Below are positions 5,149 to 9,245 of a stretch of DNA of 9,245 nucleotides, one piece after another. The notes under the pieces were generated by a model. That model saw only the letters and a program-made list of their open reading frames with translations, was not told where the DNA came from and did not search any database. The stretch is from the NCBI GenBank assembly GCA_003445125.1, contig DLVP01000036.1:2075-11319 (forward strand), read 5' to 3'. Position numbers and translations under genes: made by a program. Position 1 is the first letter of the stretch. Each line of letters starts with the position of its first letter. The stretch comes from Oscillospiraceae bacterium. Lineage in GTDB: Bacteria > Bacillota > Clostridia > Oscillospirales > Ruminococcaceae.

Positions 5149-8018
5149 AACCGGTGTCGTTAACGCTTCAGAATTTCGGTCCTTTTTGTCATACACAAAC
5201 GGTTGATTTCACAAAATTTTATGAGGAATCGCTGTTTTTAATCACCGGAGACACGGGCGCAGGAAAAACCACCATTTTTGACGCGATTACTTACGCTTTG
5301 TACGGAGATGCCAGCGGAACACGCCGAAAAACCGAGGAACTGCGAAGTGCCTTTGCGGAGGAAGGCGACGTTTGTTCGGTCACCTTAACATTCACCGTTC
5401 GTGACAGAACCTATACGATTTATCGGGCGCCGTCCTATACAAAACCGGGAAGAGCCACTCCGGTTCCCACGAAGGTTCAGTTGACGACGCCGGAGGGAAT
5501 CTGCACTTCGGTGAACGATGTGCAGGCTGCCGTCCGATCGTTATTGGGAATGGATATCGACCAATTCCGAAAGACAGTCATGCTGGCACAGGGGGAATTT
5601 TGCGCCTTGCTTCAGGCAAAGAGTAAGGACAAGCAGGAAATTTTCAGACGCATTTTTGATACGTACCTGTACCAGCGCATTTCCGAAAAAATCAAGGAAG
5701 AATATGATGCGCAAAAGTCCGACTATGCCCTGTATTATGAACGAATTCGCAATTGCTGTTCCCAACTGGAAGATGTAAAGGACGAACCGTTGCAGGAGCT
5801 TTTGATTCATGATTTTTTGCAGCCGAAAAAGATTTCCGACTGCCTTCAAAGGGTTGTTGCGGAAAAGTCGGAAATGCTGGCAGCACAAGAGAAAGAAACG
5901 GAGGCGCTGAAACGGGAAAAAGAAGAAAACGATCCCGAAAAAGCGCAAAAGCATAATCAACTGTTGGCACGCCTTGAAACGGTGCTTCAGATGCGCCATG
6001 CCTGCGACGAACGGCAGGAGGAAATGACTCAAAAACGTGAGGAATTGAAGAAGGGCAGAAAATCGGCAACGCTTTATGCGGAGTACAAGCACCTTCAGGA
6101 GCGCAAACAGGAGGCGCAGCGGCAAGAAAAATCGATGGACGCAAAAAAAGCCGAAGTCGAAGCCGCCCGCAATGATTTTGAAACCGCCGTGAAGGATCGC
6201 GACAAGGCAGATCAGGCAATAAAAAATGCGCAGGCGATGAAAGAGGAGCTCACGCGCCTTGAAACCGTGGAGGAAAAAATTCTTGAAACGGAAGAAATAC
6301 GTCGCCGCCTTGAAAAATTGAAAAGTGAAGTGCAAAAAGATCGTGAAAAACTGGAAATCTTTGCGGAAATTGAACTGATTCTTACACTTAAAGAGGAACT
6401 GAAGCGCCGATCGGAATTGCAGGAGTTGCTGCAAAAAACAGGTGCAGTCGAAAAAAGCCTGAATGAGGAGACGACGAACTTTCTTCATAAAAAAGAACAA
6501 TACCTGACCGCTTTGGCAGCTTTTCTGGACAGCAGTGCCGGACTGCTCGCGAAGGATTTGAAGGACGGTCAGCCGTGTCCCGTGTGCGGAAGCAAGGATC
6601 ATCCGATGAAAGCGGTTCTGAAGGCGGACACCGTAACACAGCAGGAAGTAAACTTTGCAAAGGATGCTATGGAAAATTCCGCAGAAAAACGGATGCAGCT
6701 GGACGTGAGCTTAAAAGAACTGCGGAGAAAAATTGCCGATTTCGGAGAGATGAGCACCGACACGGAAGAAATGAAATCTATGCTTTCCCTGATGCAAAAA
6801 AATATCCCGTCGGATTTTTCGAAAATAACGGACGTCGATTCTCTGAACGCTGAAATCACAAAAAGCCGAGAATCTGTGATTGCTGCGGAAAACAGCATTT
6901 CGGAACTGGAAAGCACGTTGGAGCGAACCGCACTGCCTTCGGAACTCAATACCAAAGAACTTCTCGAACAAAAGCGCAGAGAACTGACAAAAAAAATTCA
7001 GGCGCAAACGCAGACGGCACAGCAAATTGCGGACAAAATCTCCTCCACCGATAAAACTCTGAAAAGCAGAGATGCCGAACGCACGCTGCTGGAAACAACT
7101 TTACGCGAAATGAAGGAAAATGTCAGATCGGCAGAATCAAATTTCCGGGAAGAACGGAGCCGATCCGGTTTCGCGACCGAGAAAGAACTTTTCGATTCTG
7201 TCCGCGGAGAAGAAGAGCTTTCCTCGCTGGAAAAGGAAATCAAAGATTTTGAAGCGTCGGTCATTCGGCTGTCCACCGAGGAAAAGGAACTTTCGGCTCA
7301 GACCGGAAACCGACCTGCCGTTGATCTTGAGGCGCTGAACCGACGGCTGGGGGAAATTCAGGAACAGCTTGAAGCAAGGCAAAAAGCGCAGCGTGAGCTT
7401 CAGAACACGGTACTTCTTGCGGAAAAGAGCCGGGTGCAGCTGTGCAAACTCGCAGACGAGAAAAAGGGCAGAGAACAGACACTTTCCGATCTGAAGGAGC
7501 TTTACGAGGCTTCAAGCGGAAACAAGGGAAAGCACATTGCCTTTGAGCGGTATGTGCTCGGTGCTTATTTTGATGACATACTGGAAGCCTCCAATGAACG
7601 CTTTTCTGCGATGACCTCTCAGCGGTTCACGATGCGGCGAAAGGAGGAAAAATCGGCGGGAAATATTTCCGACGGACTTGAAATTGAAGTATTGGATTCG
7701 TATACCGGTACCGCACGCAGCATTTCCAGCCTGTCGGGAGGCGAGAGTTTCAAGGCGGCACTGGCATTGGCACTCGGCATGGGCGACGTAGTGCAATCTC
7801 ATTCCGGCGGCATCAGCATTGAAACTATGTTCATTGACGAGGGCTTCGGTACGTTGGATGCCGATTCGCTTCAAAGCGCCATTCAATGCCTGATGGACCT
7901 GAATCGTTCGACATCGCGCATGATCGGAATCATTTCCCATGTGTCGGAACTGAAGGAACGTATTCCCGCAAAAATCGAGATTGAAGTTTCTCCGTGCGGA
8001 AGTGTCATACGCTCTTGA
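5145..8018 (+). CDS. sbcC: Exonuclease SbcCD subunit C (Rad50-type SMC-like ATPase)
   Basis: The ATPase and tether subunit of SbcCD, 957 residues. The N-terminal ATPase half has Walker A GDTGAGKTT (35-43) and a Q-loop MLAQGEF (Gln149). A long Glu/Lys/Arg-rich coiled coil (about 170-460) leads to a zinc hook CPVCGSKDHP, with Cys478 and Cys481. A returning coiled coil (about 500-790) follows, then the C-terminal ATPase half: signature LSGGESFKAALALALGMGD from residue 863, Walker B MFIDEGFGTLD (Asp898, Glu899; D-loop Asp905) and an H-loop His at 932 (IISHV). The hook lies almost exactly at the midpoint, as expected for equal-length antiparallel arms. Two hooks joined by zinc tether two complexes. 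The start at 5145 overlaps the sbcD stop (ATGA), and GAGGAGG lies 7 nt upstream. All ATPase motifs are intact. No convincing terminator follows within the next 128 nt. Confidence 0.97.
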   Translation: MKPVSLTLQNFGPFCHTQTVDFTKFYEESLFLITGDTGAGKTTIFDAITYALYGDASGTRRKTEELRSAFAEEGDVCSVTLTFTVRDRTYTIYRAPSYTKPGRATPVPTKVQLTTPEGICTSVNDVQAAVRSLLGMDIDQFRKTVMLAQGEFCALLQAKSKDKQEIFRRIFDTYLYQRISEKIKEEYDAQKSDYALYYERIRNCCSQLEDVKDEPLQELLIHDFLQPKKISDCLQRVVAEKSEMLAAQEKETEALKREKEENDPEKAQKHNQLLARLETVLQMRHACDERQEEMTQKREELKKGRKSATLYAEYKHLQERKQEAQRQEKSMDAKKAEVEAARNDFETAVKDRDKADQAIKNAQAMKEELTRLETVEEKILETEEIRRRLEKLKSEVQKDREKLEIFAEIELILTLKEELKRRSELQELLQKTGAVEKSLNEETTNFLHKKEQYLTALAAFLDSSAGLLAKDLKDGQPCPVCGSKDHPMKAVLKADTVTQQEVNFAKDAMENSAEKRMQLDVSLKELRRKIADFGEMSTDTEEMKSMLSLMQKNIPSDFSKITDVDSLNAEITKSRESVIAAENSISELESTLERTALPSELNTKELLEQKRRELTKKIQAQTQTAQQIADKISSTDKTLKSRDAERTLLETTLREMKENVRSAESNFREERSRSGFATEKELFDSVRGEEELSSLEKEIKDFEASVIRLSTEEKELSAQTGNRPAVDLEALNRRLGEIQEQLEARQKAQRELQNTVLLAEKSRVQLCKLADEKKGREQTLSDLKELYEASSGNKGKHIAFERYVLGAYFDDILEASNERFSAMTSQRFTMRRKEEKSAGNISDGLEIEVLDSYTGTARSISSLSGGESFKAALALALGMGDVVQSHSGGISIETMFIDEGFGTLDADSLQSAIQCLMDLNRSTSRMIGIISHVSELKERIPAKIEIEVSPCGSVIRS

Positions 8019-8059
8019 TGAATAATGTTCGTACTTTTTGTAAACAAAAATAAGAGGGC

Positions 8060-8088
8060 TTTTCAAATCGTTTTTTATGTGTTATAAT
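8060..8088 (+). promoter_or_regulatory. Extended -10 promoter for the trigger factor-like lipoprotein
   Basis: TATAAT (8083-8088) is a perfect -10 box, preceded by TG at 8080-8081 (TGTTATAAT, an extended -10). A partial -35, TTTTCA (8060-8065; 4 of 6 matches), lies 17 bp upstream. Transcription would start near 8095, leaving a leader of about 50 nt. This is a housekeeping sigma-A-type promoter, so the lipoprotein is likely expressed independently of the sbcCD operon. Confidence 0.7.
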
Positions 8089-8097
8089 GTTGCTCGA

Positions 8098-8119
8098 CGG
8101 CAATTTATTATAATTGTCG
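8098..8119 (+). promoter_or_regulatory. Small hairpin in the 5' leader of the lipoprotein gene
   Basis: CGGCAATT (8098-8105) pairs with AATTGTCG (8112-8119), including one G-U pair, around a 6-nt TATTAT loop. It lies at or just after the predicted start of transcription and about 27 nt before the start codon. It could stabilise the 5' end of the mRNA or, at DNA level, act as an operator. The sequence does not decide between these, and it may have no role. Confidence 0.35.
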
Positions 8120-8132
8120 CGACAGAACGAAA

Positions 8133-8139
8133 AGTGAGG
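8133..8139 (+). promoter_or_regulatory. Ribosome binding site choosing between two ATG codons
   Basis: AGTGAGG ends only 1 nt before the ATG at 8141 but 7 nt before the ATG at 8147. The usual 5-9 nt spacing favours 8147, which also gives the typical lipoprotein opening MKK. Confidence 0.65.
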
Positions 8140-8146
8140 TATGAAT

Positions 8147-9190
8147 ATGAAAAAAACCATGCGCCTGGCGGCGCTGTTATCTGCGGCGGTTCTTCTTTTT
8201 GCGGGATGCGGCAAAAAAGAGGAAAACCCGTCGGACAATGTGGAGCTGGGAGAATATAAGGGGCTTACGATTTCCAAGTACGACCTAACGGTTACCGATG
8301 AGGATGTCAATGCCAAAATTGCGTCTTTTTTGCAGGATAACGCCAAGAAAAATATGGTGACCGACCGCGCCGCTGAAGAAGGCGATGAGGTCGTCATCGA
8401 TTTTGAAGGCTCGGTTGACGGCGAAACTTCCGAAGGTATGACGGGTACCGATTATACCATTGAGTCGCTGTGTTCCGGCGGATATATTCAGGGATTTGAA
8501 GAAGGAATCGTCGGTCATAAGGCAGGCGACGAATTTGTTCTTGATTTGCAATTCCCGGATCCCTACCGCCAGAATGAAGAACTTGCGGGAAAACCGGTCA
8601 CGTTCAAAATGAAACTGAAATCGATCTATACCTGGGAAGTTCCGGAATACAATGACGAGACAGTCAGTGCTTATGCCGGATATAACACCACGCAGGAATA
8701 TGAGGAACAACTGAAATCCGATATTGCCGAAGAAAAAGCGCAGAATAAAGACAACTCTCAGAAAAACGAATTGTGGGGAAAAATTGTGGAAGCCTCGCAG
8801 ATTCGTGAATATCCGCAGGAAGATGTGGATAGCTATGTGGAGGACATGAAAAACTACTATCAGCAGTATGCTACGCTTTATCAGATGGAATATGAAGACT
8901 TCATCAAAACATATACCAACTTTTCCACTGTTTCCGAAGCAGAAGAGTATATGGAATCGGAAGCTAAAAACTATGTGAAACAGTCGTTGGTTATGAAGGA
9001 GATTGTAAAGCGGGAAAATATCACCATCAACGATGATGAGTATCTGAGCTATTGCAATAAAAACATGGGGCTGTACGGATACGAGACCGTAGAGGATTTT
9101 GAAGCAGCATATACACGCGCAGGAATCGAAGAATCCATTTATTTTGAAAAGATGATGGATTTGCTTTTGTCCACAGCAATTGAAGAATGA
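8147..9190 (+). CDS. Trigger factor-like lipoprotein (FKBP-type peptidyl-prolyl isomerase / chaperone)
   Basis: A 347-residue exported relative of trigger factor, probably a membrane-anchored foldase acting outside the cytoplasmic membrane. Seen: a basic n-region MKKTMR; a hydrophobic stretch to residue 20; a lipobox ending FAGC with Cys21 as the lipidation site; and a charged, flexible linker (22-35). A short trigger factor-like segment (about 38-75) leads into an FKBP domain (about 78-162) with VVIDFEGSVDGE, YIQGFEEGIVGHKAGDEF, FPDPY and ELAGKPVTFK, all typical of trigger factor FKBP cores. A helical C-terminal region (about 168-340) resembles the trigger factor/SurA chaperone domain. The ribosome-docking N-terminal domain of cytosolic trigger factor is replaced by the signal peptide and linker, so this is not the housekeeping Tig. 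ATG 8147 is preferred over 8141 by ribosome-site spacing. Isomerase activity is inferred; client proteins are unknown. It has its own promoter and no close partner inside the window. Confidence 0.88.
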   Translation: MKKTMRLAALLSAAVLLFAGCGKKEENPSDNVELGEYKGLTISKYDLTVTDEDVNAKIASFLQDNAKKNMVTDRAAEEGDEVVIDFEGSVDGETSEGMTGTDYTIESLCSGGYIQGFEEGIVGHKAGDEFVLDLQFPDPYRQNEELAGKPVTFKMKLKSIYTWEVPEYNDETVSAYAGYNTTQEYEEQLKSDIAEEKAQNKDNSQKNELWGKIVEASQIREYPQEDVDSYVEDMKNYYQQYATLYQMEYEDFIKTYTNFSTVSEAEEYMESEAKNYVKQSLVMKEIVKRENITINDDEYLSYCNKNMGLYGYETVEDFEAAYTRAGIEESIYFEKMMDLLLSTAIEE

Positions 9191-9201
9191 GCTTCTGTTT
9201 T

Positions 9202-9229
9202 CGCGCCGCGCACATTTGTGCGCGGCGCG
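9202..9229 (+). terminator. GC-rich hairpin after the lipoprotein gene, probable terminator without a U-tract
   Basis: CGCGCCGCGCAC (9202-9213) and GTGCGCGGCGCG (9218-9229) form a 12-bp perfect stem with an ATTT loop, 11 nt after the TGA stop. Its position and strength suggest transcript termination or 3'-end protection. However, the next bases are TCAGCTTGTC rather than a T run, and the minus strand has no T run either, so it is not a classical intrinsic terminator within the visible sequence. TTGTCA at 9235-9240 could be the -35 of a gene beyond the window. Confidence 0.5.
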
Positions 9230-9245
9230 TCAGCTTGTCAAAAAA

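Noticed and set aside
5541..6602. Long leftward open frame (353 codons) inside sbcC
   Set aside because: It is antisense to the sbcC coiled coil. The Phe/Leu-rich product is what the complement of Glu/Lys-rich codons gives, and the opposite strand encodes an intact, motif-complete SbcC.
8035..8050. TTTTTG-TAAA-CAAAAA inverted repeat as a terminator for sbcC
   Set aside because: The stem is only 6 bp and almost entirely A-T, with no T run after it, so it would be too weak for intrinsic termination.
7512..8066. Leftward open frame of 184 codons across the end of sbcC
   Set aside because: Antisense to the SbcC signature and Walker B region, with no recognisable domain; its 5' end runs through the intergenic region.
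9202..9229. GC-rich palindrome as an SbcCD substrate or recombination site
   Set aside because: The arms are only 12-13 bp, far shorter than the long palindromes SbcCD is known to attack, and the location after a stop codon fits an RNA hairpin better.
1..9245. New defence system built around SbcCD
   Set aside because: No second effector, toxin, nuclease, integrase or repeat array accompanies sbcCD. The neighbours are sporulation and small housekeeping-type genes with uniform composition.

Overview
The window looks like chromosomal DNA of an endospore-forming, medium-GC Clostridia-type Firmicute. The support is three sporulation families (YqfC, YqfD, YlbJ/SpoVV), strong AGGAGG-type ribosome binding sites, a lipoprotein signal peptide and tight gene packing. 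An Oscillospirales-like gut bacterium is my best guess, but the sequence alone does not fix the genus.

Layout. Bases 1-708 hold the 3' part of an SGNH/GDSL hydrolase gene read rightward; its start lies outside the window. A short hairpin flanked by A and T runs (716-745) separates it from a leftward cluster: yqfC (2621-2346), yqfD (2334-1138) and an unrecognised four-helix membrane protein with a TTG start (1110-736). An 81-bp intergenic region divides yqfC from a divergent rightward operon. That operon is ylbJ/spoVV (2703-3794), a 72-residue four-cysteine protein (3791-4009), sbcD (4006-5148) and sbcC (5145-8018). All three junctions in it are 4-nt ATGA stop/start overlaps. After a 128-bp gap with an extended -10 promoter and a small hairpin, a secreted lipoprotein related to trigger factor (8147-9190) closes the window. 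It is followed by a GC-rich hairpin.

How the genes relate. YqfC, YqfD and YlbJ belong to families expressed in the mother cell under sigma-E in Bacillus; SpoVV moves dipicolinic acid toward the forespore. SbcD and SbcC form the bacterial Mre11/Rad50-type nuclease. Its strict coupling to a spore transporter and a small putative zinc protein is the most interesting arrangement here. The lipoprotein is probably an extracytoplasmic foldase and looks like a separate transcription unit.

I see no CRISPR array, insertion sequence, tRNA, rRNA, prophage gene or recognisable defence system. Apart from the four-cysteine protein and the small membrane protein, every gene belongs to a family I recognise. 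No stretch longer than about 130 bases lacks a gene.
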